From an uncultured Eubacteriales bacterium (GTDB taxonomy: Bacteria > Bacillota > Clostridia > Oscillospirales > Acutalibacteraceae): DNA of 52,691 nucleotides. The notes under the pieces were generated by a model. The model saw nothing but the letters and a program-made list of their open reading frames with translations, ran no database searches and was not told where the DNA came from. Shown here in pieces: positions 1 through 7,888 of this stretch. How positions within the stretch are numbered: the stretch's first letter is position 1; every line of letters begins with the position of its first letter. The stretch lies in NCBI GenBank assembly GCA_900315465.1, contig OMZF01000009.1:1-52691 (forward strand), in the 5' to 3' direction. The translations under genes were made by a program, and so were the position numbers.

Positions 1-1
1 C

Positions 2-466
2 ACACTCGTAGAACTCGTTGTAGTTATTGCAATCCTTGCAATTCTCGCAGCAGTTGCTATCCCCGCAGTTATCGGTATCATCAACAGTGCTACACAGTCA
101 GCAGGTGCTTCCGATGCTTCTACTCTCAACAACGCTTGTAAAACAGTTTACTCAGGCGTTAAGTCGGGTACAATCACAAACGAAGACAAGAACAATGACG
201 GTACAACCGTTAACTGGGCAGCAGCTAAGGGTGCTTCAAACAAGGCAAGAGGCGATGCTGCTAAGGCTGTAACAGTTGCTCAGGTTCAGAAGTACAACGG
301 TACATCACTTTCTTATGATGACCTTTACTATGCAAGTTCAGACCATGACGATGTACACATCACAAAGGGTACAATCGTATTCTGGGATGGTCAGGGAACA
401 CAGCCCACAGGTGCTGACACGCAACTCGCAGAGGGCACAAGCCTTGGAGATCTTTACGGTGCTTAA
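2..466 (+). CDS. Type IV pilin, 5' end outside window
   Basis: The reading frame is open from the first bases of the window and ends at TAA 464-466. The first visible residues, TLVELVVVIAILAILAAVAI, are the conserved hydrophobic N-terminal helix of type IV prepilins, with the Glu that becomes residue 5 after cleavage. Only the leader peptide and start codon lie outside the window. The mature part is about 150 residues, has one cysteine (NNACKTVYSG) and a polar globular domain without obvious repeats. It closely resembles the next gene in its helix and its ACKT-Y-GVKSG stretch, so the two look like tandem duplicates. A strong terminator follows at once. By family it would be processed by the prepilin peptidase at 5184 and polymerised by PilB/PilC. 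Whether it is the major subunit cannot be decided from sequence. Confidence 0.9.
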   Translation, partial: TLVELVVVIAILAILAAVAIPAVIGIINSATQSAGASDASTLNNACKTVYSGVKSGTITNEDKNNDGTTVNWAAAKGASNKARGDAAKAVTVAQVQKYNGTSLSYDDLYYASSDHDDVHITKGTIVFWDGQGTQPTGADTQLAEGTSLGDLYGA

Positions 467-507
467 TTAACGGGTACTTAATTGTAAGTAAAATTACATA
501 AGGCGAA

Positions 508-536
508 AGCCCTGAGACTAATCTCAGGGCTTTTGT
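508..536 (+). terminator. Intrinsic terminator after first pilin
   Basis: A perfect 10-bp stem (508-517 with 522-531, AGCCCTGAGA/TCTCAGGGCT) with a 4-nt loop runs into a T-rich tail. It separates the two pilin genes, which suggests that the first pilin is transcribed and dosed separately. Confidence 0.9.
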
Positions 537-632
537 TACATGTAGAGGTTTGAGGAAAGTAGAGAAAAACAGACTGTATCTGTATAGTTTGTTCCTGTCT
601 GTAAACTTGATGTGTAAAAGGAGATTGAGCTT

Positions 633-1112
633 ATGAAAGGAATGTCTTTGCCTGTGTCAAATAAAAAGGGTTTTACACTGGTGGAGCTTGTGGTGGTAAT
701 CGCAATATTGTCTATTTTAGCAGCGATAGCTATTCCGGCAGTTATTGGAATTATCAATTCCGCAAACTATTCGCAGATGATGTCGGATGCAAGTGCGATG
801 GATCAGGCTTGTAAAACCTATTACATGGGAGTAAAATCCGGAATGATAACAAATGACAACTACACTCCCATTCATAGCAGTGATGTTATTCCGGCAAAAA
901 CTCTTTCCAATGCAGCTAAAGCAAGAATGGCGAGGAACTGCACTGTAGCAGGTGCTCTTGAGTATAATGATCTGTATAGCATGATGGGAAAGCTTGAGGA
1001 TTTTGCATACGATAAAGAGGGCAATATAAAAGTCTATGACGAAAATGACAGTAATCTGACCAAGCTTTCTGATGGCTCTGAAACTTTTGATGTACTTAAT
1101 TATGCAAATTAA
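633..1112 (+). CDS. Type IV pilin (159 aa)
   Basis: A prepilin with a 13-residue basic leader and the cleavage motif KKG/FTLVELVVV; Phe would be residue 1 of the mature protein and Glu residue 5. The hydrophobic helix (IAILSILAAIAIPAVIGI) is nearly identical to that of the partial pilin just upstream. The globular part carries two cysteines (in QACKTY and RNCTVA) that could form a disulfide. AAAGGAG at 618-624 is the ribosome site, 8 bases before ATG 633. The gene is flanked by terminators on both sides, so it appears to be its own transcription unit ahead of the assembly operon. By family it is a secreted subunit of the pilus fibre, anchored in the membrane before assembly. Major versus minor role is unknown. 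Confidence 0.92.
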   Translation: MKGMSLPVSNKKGFTLVELVVVIAILSILAAIAIPAVIGIINSANYSQMMSDASAMDQACKTYYMGVKSGMITNDNYTPIHSSDVIPAKTLSNAAKARMARNCTVAGALEYNDLYSMMGKLEDFAYDKEGNIKVYDENDSNLTKLSDGSETFDVLNYAN

Positions 1113-1115
1113 AAG

Positions 1116-1147
1116 ACAGCGAACTTTAAACGGTTCGCTGTTTTTGC
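1116..1147 (+). terminator. Intrinsic terminator after second pilin
   Basis: A 9-bp stem (1116-1124 with 1133-1141, ACAGCGAAC/GTTCGCTGT) is followed by TTTTTGC. It begins 3 bases after the pilin stop codon. Confidence 0.9.
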
Positions 1148-1158
1148 TTTAGTGGATA

Positions 1159-1187
1159 TTGAAAAAATGTTATGATTATTATATAAT
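1159..1187 (+). promoter_or_regulatory. Sigma-A-type promoter for Rpn-family gene
   Basis: TTGAAA (1159-1164) and TATAAT (1182-1187) are separated by 17 bp. They lie between the pilin terminator and the nuclease gene, so this gene is expressed independently of the pilins. Confidence 0.6.
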
Positions 1188-1217
1188 AATAGTATAAAAG
1201 ATGTGGGGGTGTTACCG

Positions 1218-2276
1218 TTGGCAGAAAAGGATACAACAACCAAGACTCTTGAATCGTATAATTCTGTTTTTGCTGATATTGTAAATTGTCTGCTGTTTAA
1301 CGGAGAAGCCATTATCAATGAAAATGATCTTACTCCTGCTGATAAGGATTCGCAGTATAAGGTGAATGGCAAAATAAAAAGTCAGGAACGGGATGTATCA
1401 AAATTCTGGAAAAACACTAACATTAATATTGCGTTTATCGGTATAGAAAATCAGTCAGCACCTGATGAACTTATGCCGATGCGAATAATGAATTATGACA
1501 GCTCGGTTTACCGTAATCAGTATAAGCTGAAAAAGAATGGCAAACTGCAAAAATGTTATCCGGTAATAACACTTGTCATTTATTTTGGTAAGAACGATTG
1601 GAAATACGGATTGGATCTGCTTTCCTGCATTGATACGCCAAAGGTGCTTATGCCATTTGTTAATGATTATAAAATGAATTTCTATTCTATAAAGGATATG
1701 TCGCCGGAACAAATAGAAATGTTTAAATCTGATTTTAAGGTAATAGCAGAATTTTTTAGTGCTTTGAATAACGGAACTGATTATCATCCAAGTAATAAAA
1801 AACTTGAATATTCGGAGGAAGTTATTGATATGATAAGCGTTTTTTCAGGTGATGATCGTTTCAGGGATGAATATAATTCTATGTCAAAATCGGAAGGAGA
1901 GATAGCTATGTGTGAACTGTATGATAGGATAATGCAACAGGGTGAGGAAAAAGGCAGAGAGGAAGGCAGAGCAGAAGGTAGAGCAGAAGGCAGAGCAGAA
2001 GGTAGAGCAGAAGGCAGAGCAGAAGGCAGAGCAGAAGGCAGAGCAGAAGGCAGAGCGGAAGGTAGAGCAGAAGGCAGAGCAGAAGGCAGAGCGGAAGGCA
2101 GAGCAGAAGGCAGAGCGGAAGGCAGAGCAGAAGGTGAAGAAAAAGGAAAAATAATAGGCGTAATATCTACACTTGCAGATCTTGTTAAAAAAGGCATTAT
2201 TACAGTTGTGCAGGCGGCAGAACAAGCGAATATGTCGGTTGAGGAATTCACCCGAAAAGCAGGACTGAATACTTGA
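1218..2276 (+). CDS. Rpn-family PD-(D/E)XK nuclease / transposase-like protein with AEGR repeat tail
   Basis: The N-terminal 230 residues match the Rpn (YhgA-like, putative transposase) family common in Firmicutes: an AEKDTTTKT start, an FADIVNCLLFNGE-type block, and a core with VITLVIYFGKNDW. Such proteins carry a PD-(D/E)XK nuclease fold; Rpn proteins promote RecA-independent recombination. The C-terminal part contains 13 consecutive Ala-Glu-Gly-Arg units (1971-2126), encoded by a nearly perfect 12-bp tandem repeat, then a short helical end (MSVEEFTRKAGL). I chose TTG 1218 because GGGGGTG (1205-1211) is correctly spaced for it and because family members begin near the xEKDT residues; GTG 1203 in the same frame is the alternative. 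No inverted repeats or target duplications flank it. It sits alone between pilin genes and the assembly operon and is probably unrelated to pili. Confidence 0.8.
   Translation: MAEKDTTTKTLESYNSVFADIVNCLLFNGEAIINENDLTPADKDSQYKVNGKIKSQERDVSKFWKNTNINIAFIGIENQSAPDELMPMRIMNYDSSVYRNQYKLKKNGKLQKCYPVITLVIYFGKNDWKYGLDLLSCIDTPKVLMPFVNDYKMNFYSIKDMSPEQIEMFKSDFKVIAEFFSALNNGTDYHPSNKKLEYSEEVIDMISVFSGDDRFRDEYNSMSKSEGEIAMCELYDRIMQQGEEKGREEGRAEGRAEGRAEGRAEGRAEGRAEGRAEGRAEGRAEGRAEGRAEGRAEGRAEGRAEGEEKGKIIGVISTLADLVKKGIITVVQAAEQANMSVEEFTRKAGLNT
1959..2138 (+). repeat. 12-bp tandem repeat, about 15 units, coding AEGR
   Basis: Units of GCAGAAGGCAGA or close variants run without interruption: 13 units encode AEGR (1971-2126), flanked by one diverged unit each side (EEGR, AEGE). 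Variation is confined to C/T and A/G changes at fixed positions, as expected from slippage or unequal exchange. The 12-bp period keeps frame whatever the copy number. Because the unit has no stop codon in several frames, long antisense open frames appear here that are not genes. Confidence 0.97.
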
Positions 2277-2296
2277 ATTTATCTTGGAAATAAAGA

Positions 2297-2336
2297 AGTT
2301 TCCGGAATAATAACTTTTTCCGGAACTGCTTTTTTC
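2297..2336 (+). terminator. Intrinsic terminator after Rpn-family gene
   Basis: TTTCCGGA and TCCGGAA flank a short AT-rich loop, followed by a run ending in TTTTTT. It lies about 20 bp after the stop codon. Confidence 0.7.
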
Positions 2337-2460
2337 TTTAACAGGTATTTTTCTTTGGATTGATAATTGATAGCAGTTTAAGCAAATAGTATAATATGAC
2401 AAAAATAGGTATTGAAAATCAATCAATATGCATAAAATATGTAGTTTTATAAAAAAACCA

Positions 2461-2489
2461 TTGTATTTTGAGATTTTTTGTGATAAAAT
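2461..2489 (+). promoter_or_regulatory. Candidate promoter of pilus assembly operon
   Basis: TTGTAT (2461-2466) and TAAAAT (2484-2489) are spaced 17 bp. The predicted start near 2496 would give a leader of about 135 nt before the first operon gene. The 354-base gap between the Rpn gene and this operon (2277-2630) otherwise holds a terminator and the leader elements listed next. Confidence 0.55.
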
Positions 2490-2508
2490 AACAAAAAGGG
2501 TATTGTAA

Positions 2509-2564
2509 CTTAGGGCGGTTTTACAAAGAACCCACGGTCGAATTTTTATCTTGACCGATGGGTT
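2509..2564 (+). promoter_or_regulatory. Leader element: shared 17-nt motif plus hairpin
   Basis: CTTAGGGCGGTTTTACA (2509-2525) matches, with one mismatch, a motif in the leader of the minus-strand gene starting at 19740. It is followed by a hairpin: AACCCA 2529-2534 with TGGGTT 2559-2564 and GGTC 2536-2539 with GACC 2553-2556. No strong T-run follows, so it looks regulatory or stabilising rather than a classical terminator. It does not match the c-di-GMP riboswitch cores I know. Confidence 0.45.
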
Positions 2565-2630
2565 TATATTTCGTCTTTGGAAACTTATCCGACAGTCAGA
2601 GAAAAAAATTTTTAAGAGTGTGGTGTATTT

Positions 2631-4427
2631 ATGAAAACAGTAGCTACAATACTGCAGATCACCCGTGGATTGCTTATCCTTACTCCTGCTGAGTATGATA
2701 AACCGGAGGGCGGTTTTGCTGTAAAGAACAAAGGGTCTAATGTACCTACAGTGTTTAATGTTCCTCAGATATTTGAGCTCAATGATTCTCTGAAGGAGCA
2801 CCCGTTTGAAAAGGCTGAGGAGCTTGCGGCCTTTGTTAATCGCTGTGCCGAAAGTGTAAGTCTGACGCTCGGTGATTTGTTTATATGTATCGAAGATGAA
2901 GATGTGCTTATCACAAAAGAGTATAAGCATGCTCCTGCAAAGGAAAAACTTCTTCCTACATTTGCTCGTGTTGAAGCTGAAAACGTACTTCATCAGGAAG
3001 TTGAAAAGTATACTATCCTCAACTTTGAATACGGTCAGCAGTATGGTAAGGCTAGTAAGTCGGATGAGATCTCTGCATCTTTGTTTGCTATGAATACCGG
3101 TATGCTTACAGATATAAGAGCCGCTTTTGAAAATGCAGGTCTTCGTCTCGTTAAGATAGTTCCTCCTATTGCAGGTATGCTTTATACCTGTAAGGCAGAT
3201 GTAAACTCATCTACAAAGGCTATCGCTGTTATCAGTATGGATTTTGCTGCAACAAGACTTGTTGTATTACATAATGGTGCACCTGTGTTCCAGCAGTCGT
3301 TCTCCAGTGTTCTTGAGGATATTGCTGAGTTGTTTTCTCTCGAATTCGGTATGAGTAAGATGGGTGCGATCGACTTTATCCGTCAGGAAGGTCTCGGTGT
3401 TTGTGCAAAGTGCGAATCTCCGTCTACTCAGAAGCAGACAATGGGTATGCTGGATAACGCAGCAGGTGAAATTCTCAGAAATCTCCGAATGGTTATTTCT
3501 ACAAAACGTCTTGACATCGATCAGATAGTTCTTGTCGATGCTCTTGCTAAACTTCCTAATATCGCTAACTATTGCCGTAAAATGGGTCTTACGGCTGAAA
3601 TGGAAAATATTACCCGTCTGTTTACAGGCAGTGCACAGCCTCCTCAGGCTGCTCCTTCAGCTTCTGAAAAGGGTTTCGATACTACATCGTTCATTACTCT
3701 TAACGGTGTTCTTACCATGCCCCCCGCAGAAGGTAACCTTCTTATGGGTGAAAATAACATCCTTTCCGCTATGGCAAAGGACAGCGGCTCAAAGCTCGGT
3801 AAAATGATCACCGCAGGTGTCGGAGTTGCAGCAGGTATATGGATTGTGGCTGTTCTCGGCTGGTGGGGTGCTCTTGCTATGCGTGAAAACAGTGATAACT
3901 CTCAGCTTGTTGACCCGAGATATACCCCTGCAAAACAGCTTATAACAGATGAAGAATTCTGGACAAAGCAGCAGGAAAATATGGAAAAGAATCTTGAAAT
4001 GCTTCCGAATACAGATCTGAAATCTGCTGATATAGTTACCGAATTCTATGCTCAGATTGTTGATAAGGCAAAGAGCTGTACTGAGTTTAACGCCGATAAC
4101 TCCAAGAATATCATTTCTACTGTAGTAGATGTTGACAATATTGAAGAATTTACAAAGTTTAAAAATGAAGTAAATGCTGAAGGTTACTTTAAGGTAGGCG
4201 ACGGTTATCAGCTCAATACTGTTGTTGATAATAAGAAGGGCGGAACAAATCCGATACAGCTCCTCAGAGCAACTATTAATCTTAGTGTGACTGACGAAAC
4301 AATAGCTGCTGCAAGTGAAGCTGCCGGTAAAGATACCCAAAAGACAACAGATGATAAGAGCGGCAGTAAGACCAAGGAGTCTTCAGAATCAAGCTCGGCG
4401 AGCAGCGATGCCTCTAAGGCAGGCTGA
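2631..4427 (+). CDS. PilM-PilN fusion, type IV pilus alignment protein (598 aa)
   Basis: Residues 1 to about 340 look like a PilM-type actin-fold protein (ASKHA superfamily; the region IAVISMDFAATRLVVLHNGA resembles the second nucleotide-binding lobe). A single membrane helix follows at about residues 390-412 (VGVAAGIWIVAVLGWWGAL), then an outer domain of about 150 residues and a Ser/Lys/Glu-rich tail. In other bacteria the cytoplasmic PilM binds the N-terminus of the membrane protein PilN; here the two appear joined in one chain, with PilM cytoplasmic and the PilN-like part outside the membrane. The gene opens the assembly operon and is followed 23 bp later by a PilO-like gene, which supports a PilM/N/O platform. 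PilM and PilN assignment is by topology and order; the similarity of the outer domain is weak. AAGAGTGTGG precedes ATG 2631. Confidence 0.75.
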   Translation: MKTVATILQITRGLLILTPAEYDKPEGGFAVKNKGSNVPTVFNVPQIFELNDSLKEHPFEKAEELAAFVNRCAESVSLTLGDLFICIEDEDVLITKEYKHAPAKEKLLPTFARVEAENVLHQEVEKYTILNFEYGQQYGKASKSDEISASLFAMNTGMLTDIRAAFENAGLRLVKIVPPIAGMLYTCKADVNSSTKAIAVISMDFAATRLVVLHNGAPVFQQSFSSVLEDIAELFSLEFGMSKMGAIDFIRQEGLGVCAKCESPSTQKQTMGMLDNAAGEILRNLRMVISTKRLDIDQIVLVDALAKLPNIANYCRKMGLTAEMENITRLFTGSAQPPQAAPSASEKGFDTTSFITLNGVLTMPPAEGNLLMGENNILSAMAKDSGSKLGKMITAGVGVAAGIWIVAVLGWWGALAMRENSDNSQLVDPRYTPAKQLITDEEFWTKQQENMEKNLEMLPNTDLKSADIVTEFYAQIVDKAKSCTEFNADNSKNIISTVVDVDNIEEFTKFKNEVNAEGYFKVGDGYQLNTVVDNKKGGTNPIQLLRATINLSVTDETIAAASEAAGKDTQKTTDDKSGSKTKESSESSSASSDASKAG

Positions 4428-4450
4428 CAGAAGGACGGAGGTAAACTATA

Positions 4451-5152
4451 ATGGACAATAAAAAACAATCATTTACGATACCTAAGTTTATGTATGCGCT
4501 TGGTGTTATACTCCTTGTTTGTATCATATTCCTTTTTGCCGTACAGATGCCTTTCTCCGGAAAGATCGAAAAATATAACAAGGATCATGAATCCGCAACA
4601 TCTCAGATAAATATGTACAAGGATTACCTTGAGCGTGCTTCAGAGGTACAGGATTCTATCAATCAGATGAGAGCTTATTGCGATGAAATGAACGAAAAGC
4701 TTACGATCAATGCTTCAAAGACCGTTGATGATGTAAGAGATATGCTCAAAAATCTGGATTATGATCTGACAAGCCTTACAGTAACAGAAGGTAAAGCAGA
4801 CAGCAAGGGTCGTGTATCTGCAACAGGTGACCCCCTTTATGTAACATCAATCAAATTTACTTTCACAGCTACAGAAAAGAAACTTATCGAAACACTTAAG
4901 TATTTTGAAAGTGAATCAGAAGGTTCTTACTACATAAGCAAGATAATCGTTGAAGAAGAAAATAAAAAGACTACAACTGCAACAGTTTCAGGTGCGGTTG
5001 AAGGTTCACAGCAGTCAGTTGACGGAGCAGACAGGCTTTATGTAACTAACCTTGAAATTCAGCTTTACTTCTTCGATATGACTAAGAATAAGAATGCGAA
5101 TATGTCTGACGTATCTCTGAATTCAGCTTCATCTTCAGCTTCCTCTAAGTAA
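4451..5152 (+). CDS. PilO-like type IV pilus protein (233 aa)
   Basis: It has a short cytoplasmic start, one membrane helix (about residues 12-35, YALGVILLVCIIFLFAVQMP), a coiled-coil segment (about 38-80, KDYLERASEVQDSINQMRAY), and then a small globular domain ending in a Ser-rich tail. This is the topology of PilO, which pairs with PilN through its coiled coil and forms the ring linking the inner platform to the pilus. The position between the PilM-PilN fusion and the peptidase fits. A clear GGAGG site (4437-4441) lies before ATG 4451. Sequence similarity to characterised PilO is low, so the call depends on topology and operon context; a second PilN-like protein is the alternative. Confidence 0.7.
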   Translation: MDNKKQSFTIPKFMYALGVILLVCIIFLFAVQMPFSGKIEKYNKDHESATSQINMYKDYLERASEVQDSINQMRAYCDEMNEKLTINASKTVDDVRDMLKNLDYDLTSLTVTEGKADSKGRVSATGDPLYVTSIKFTFTATEKKLIETLKYFESESEGSYYISKIIVEEENKKTTTATVSGAVEGSQQSVDGADRLYVTNLEIQLYFFDMTKNKNANMSDVSLNSASSSASSK

Positions 5153-5183
5153 ATTGTAAGACGGAATAGTGGAGAGAGTTTGA

Positions 5184-6107
5184 ATGCAGCCGTTTAGTTA
5201 TTTGGTTACACCTTCGGGATTAGTATGGACAATACTTTGTATACCTCTCGGAATCGTTCTGACTGTATTGGGTTATTTCATTATAAATCGCATACCTGCA
5301 ACATGGTTGTGCGATTATAATGAAACACCCTCAGAGGAACTTCTTTCGGGTAAAAGAGTGAAGTTTGTGCCATCTGGATTATTTGTATCCGCAGTTATGG
5401 TTGTGGGTCTTGTGCTATGCAGACTACAGTTCAATAAGGGTTATGATGTCTATTTTATAATTCTTGCACTTATACTTTTTGACTGTATGCTTATTGCGGT
5501 GGCGGATATAAAGTATCAGATAATCCCGGATCAGTTTACAATTGTACTCGGAGTTTTGGCCGTTATATTGAGCGTGTATGATATTGTCAGAGGTTATCAT
5601 ATATTGCACTCGGAATGGTGGTCTCCTCTTGCAGGTGCAGGTATAGGTGCGGCAGCAATGCTGCTTATAGATTTCATAGGAATGCTTGTATATAAACGTG
5701 ACGGAATGGGTTTCGGTGACGTAAAGCTTTTTCTGGCAGTCGGTGTGCTTACAGGTTTTCCGGGAACAATCTATACCTTTATTATTTCAATTATTATGGC
5801 TACAATTTTCTTTGTGGCAATTATCATTATTTCAAAGATAGCATACGGAAAACAGGATGCTGAAAATTTTACACAGGATATTCCGGACAGTGCTTCGGAG
5901 CAGCCTGAAAGTGATCAGCAGTCCGGACAGAACGGGGAGGATCAGACATCGGACAATGCAGAGACCGATGATGAAAGTGAAGGTGTTGGATTTGGTTCAT
6001 ACCTTGCATTCGGCCCTTATATAGCAGCTGCTTTGGGGTTGTATATAGTTCTGTTTGATTTCGTTATGTATCTTGCACGTCTATATTTAGATTTATTTAA
6101 CTTTTGA
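5184..6107 (+). CDS. pilD: Prepilin peptidase, A24 family (PilD-like)
   Basis: A multi-spanning membrane aspartyl protease that removes the prepilin leader. Both catalytic aspartates are visible: in AVADIKYQIIPDQ (near residue 110) and in the GxGD-type motif MGFGDVKLF (near residue 177). The N-terminal methylase half is much reduced: GYFIINRIP resembles the usual GSFLNVVIYRLP, but the paired CxxC zinc motifs are absent, so N-methylation of pilins by this protein is doubtful. A hydrophilic acidic insert of about 40 residues (near residues 230-275) separates the last membrane helices and is unusual. It follows the PilO-like gene by 31 bp and precedes pilB by 15 bp, within the same operon. It is the only prepilin peptidase seen and probably processes all four pilins here. 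Confidence 0.9.
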   Translation: MQPFSYLVTPSGLVWTILCIPLGIVLTVLGYFIINRIPATWLCDYNETPSEELLSGKRVKFVPSGLFVSAVMVVGLVLCRLQFNKGYDVYFIILALILFDCMLIAVADIKYQIIPDQFTIVLGVLAVILSVYDIVRGYHILHSEWWSPLAGAGIGAAAMLLIDFIGMLVYKRDGMGFGDVKLFLAVGVLTGFPGTIYTFIISIIMATIFFVAIIIISKIAYGKQDAENFTQDIPDSASEQPESDQQSGQNGEDQTSDNAETDDESEGVGFGSYLAFGPYIAAALGLYIVLFDFVMYLARLYLDLFNF

Positions 6108-6122
6108 TCGGGAGCTGACAAT

Positions 6123-7820
6123 ATGAAAGCGGGTAATCTGAGGATTGGTCAAATTCTTATAAATTCAGGTGCTATAACCGACGAACAGTTGGATCAGGTA
6201 CTTGAAAAACAGAAGACCACTAAAAAACGTGTTGCGGATATTCTGATTGAGGACGGTATAGTTACAGAACAACAGGTTTGTAAGGCTCTTGAACAGCAGC
6301 TCTTTATACCGTACATGGATCTTGACCAGGTAAATATCCCTGAAGAACTTGGCGGAATTATCCCTGAGGATATGGCCAACAAGCATATGGTAATCCCAAT
6401 AGAACAGGAAGGTCGTTTCCTTACTGTTGCAATTGCGGATCCGTTGAACTATCAGGGTATCAAGGATATAGCTATTGCAACAAAAATGAAGATCAAGCCT
6501 GTAATAGGTGAGGCTTCAAAAATATCGGTAAAACTGCGTGAAATGTATGCTGCTCAAAAGGCTATCGATGACGCAAAGGAATTCCTTGAATCCAAAGGCG
6601 GAAAAACTAAAGCTCAGATTGAAGCTGAAGAGGCTGCTCAGAAAGATGCTTCCGCAAATGACCAGCCTATTATCCGTTTCGTTAATAACATGATAGAAGA
6701 GGCAATTTTTACAAAGACCTCCGATATTCATATTGAACCGATGGAGAAATGTCTCAGAATCCGTTTTCGTATCGACGGTAAGCTTCAGACTTACATGGAA
6801 ACAGCACCAGAGCTTATTCCTTCGGTAACATCACGTATTAAGTTCATAGGTAATATGAACATTGCGGAAAAACGTATACCTCAGGACGGTCGTATCAACT
6901 ACCGTGTCGGCGGAAAGGATATCGACTTCCGTATTTCTGTTCTCCCGAGCCTTTTCGGTGAGAAGATAGTTATGCGTATTACGACTTCTCTGGGCATGGA
7001 GCTTAAAAAAGAAAATATAGGGTTCCTACCGGAGAATCTTGATAAATTCAATCATCTTGTAAAAAGCCACCGTGGTATTATTCTTGTAACAGGTGCTACA
7101 GGTTCCGGTAAATCAACTACTCTGTATACAGCTTTGCACGAGGTTATGGGTGAGGATATAAACATCATCACCGTTGAAGACCCTGTTGAGCAGATACAGC
7201 CCGGTATTACTCAGGTACAGACTAACGAAAAAGCAGGTCTTACCTTTGCTGCAGCTCTGCGAAGCATTCTTCGTCAGGACCCTGATATTATAATGCTCGG
7301 TGAGATCCGTGATGGCGAAACTGCAGGTATCGCTGTTCAGGCAGCTATTACAGGACACCTTGTGCTTTCTACACTACATACATATGACGCACCGAGTTCG
7401 GTTGCACGTCTTATAGATATGGGTATTGAGGGCTACATGGTATCTTCGGCACTTCTCGGAATTATAGCTCAGAAACTTGCAAGAAGACTTTGCGTTTCCT
7501 GTAAAGAAAGATATGAGCCTGATGATAATGAAAAAATAGGTCTTATGATAAAGCCCGGCGACGAATACACACTCTATCGCCCTGTAGGCTGCGAAAAATG
7601 CAACAAAAAGGGCTATAAGGGACGTATTGCGGTTCACGAGGTAATGATGCTGACTACAGGTCTGAAAAGAGCTATAACCGATGGCGTAAGTACCGACGAG
7701 CTGAGAGATCTGGCGATACAGGAGGGCATGATCCCGATGAAGGAAAATGTTCGTATCGACGTTCTTAAAGGTCTTACCTCTTATGAGGAATATATCGACA
7801 TGACGATCTCAAACGACTGA
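6123..7820 (+). CDS. pilB: Type IV pilus extension ATPase PilB
   Basis: A GspE/PilB-family secretion ATPase of 565 residues, the usual length. The N-terminal MshEN-type domain (residues 1-150, RIGQILINSGAITDEQL) is a fold that binds c-di-GMP in some relatives. Then come the Asp box DIHIEP, Walker A GATGSGKST (about 324-332), Walker B with LGEIRDGETA, the His box, and a zinc-binding pair of CxxC motifs (CVSC near 457 and CEKCNKKG near 488). It acts as a hexamer at the cytoplasmic face and drives pilin polymerisation through PilC. It is in an operon with pilD upstream and pilT downstream. Regulation by c-di-GMP is possible from the N-terminal domain but not shown by this sequence. Confidence 0.95.
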   Translation: MKAGNLRIGQILINSGAITDEQLDQVLEKQKTTKKRVADILIEDGIVTEQQVCKALEQQLFIPYMDLDQVNIPEELGGIIPEDMANKHMVIPIEQEGRFLTVAIADPLNYQGIKDIAIATKMKIKPVIGEASKISVKLREMYAAQKAIDDAKEFLESKGGKTKAQIEAEEAAQKDASANDQPIIRFVNNMIEEAIFTKTSDIHIEPMEKCLRIRFRIDGKLQTYMETAPELIPSVTSRIKFIGNMNIAEKRIPQDGRINYRVGGKDIDFRISVLPSLFGEKIVMRITTSLGMELKKENIGFLPENLDKFNHLVKSHRGIILVTGATGSGKSTTLYTALHEVMGEDINIITVEDPVEQIQPGITQVQTNEKAGLTFAAALRSILRQDPDIIMLGEIRDGETAGIAVQAAITGHLVLSTLHTYDAPSSVARLIDMGIEGYMVSSALLGIIAQKLARRLCVSCKERYEPDDNEKIGLMIKPGDEYTLYRPVGCEKCNKKGYKGRIAVHEVMMLTTGLKRAITDGVSTDELRDLAIQEGMIPMKENVRIDVLKGLTSYEEYIDMTISND

Positions 7821-7888
7821 TTGAGATCAGCATATATATTGTGTGTAAGCACAACATAAATTCTATGAAAAGAATGGGGTAGTATTAA

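Noticed and set aside
1942..2154. Plus-strand frame encoding a KAEQKVEQ repeat
   Set aside because: Another frame of the same 12-bp repeat inside the Rpn gene; no independent start signal.
1203..2276. Active insertion element
   Set aside because: The protein belongs to a transposase-like family, but no terminal inverted repeats or target duplications were seen at either side.
2490..2630. c-di-GMP riboswitch before the pilus operon
   Set aside because: Such switches often control clostridial pili, but the conserved core sequences of class I or II are not present here; only a hairpin and the shared 17-nt motif are.
1784..2993. Long open frames on the minus strand (to 155 and 369 residues) across the Rpn gene
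   Set aside because: They arise because the 12-bp repeat has no stop in those frames. They consist of Ala-Leu-Pro-Ser or Cys-Ser-Ala-Phe repeats, have no ribosome site and overlap a well supported gene.
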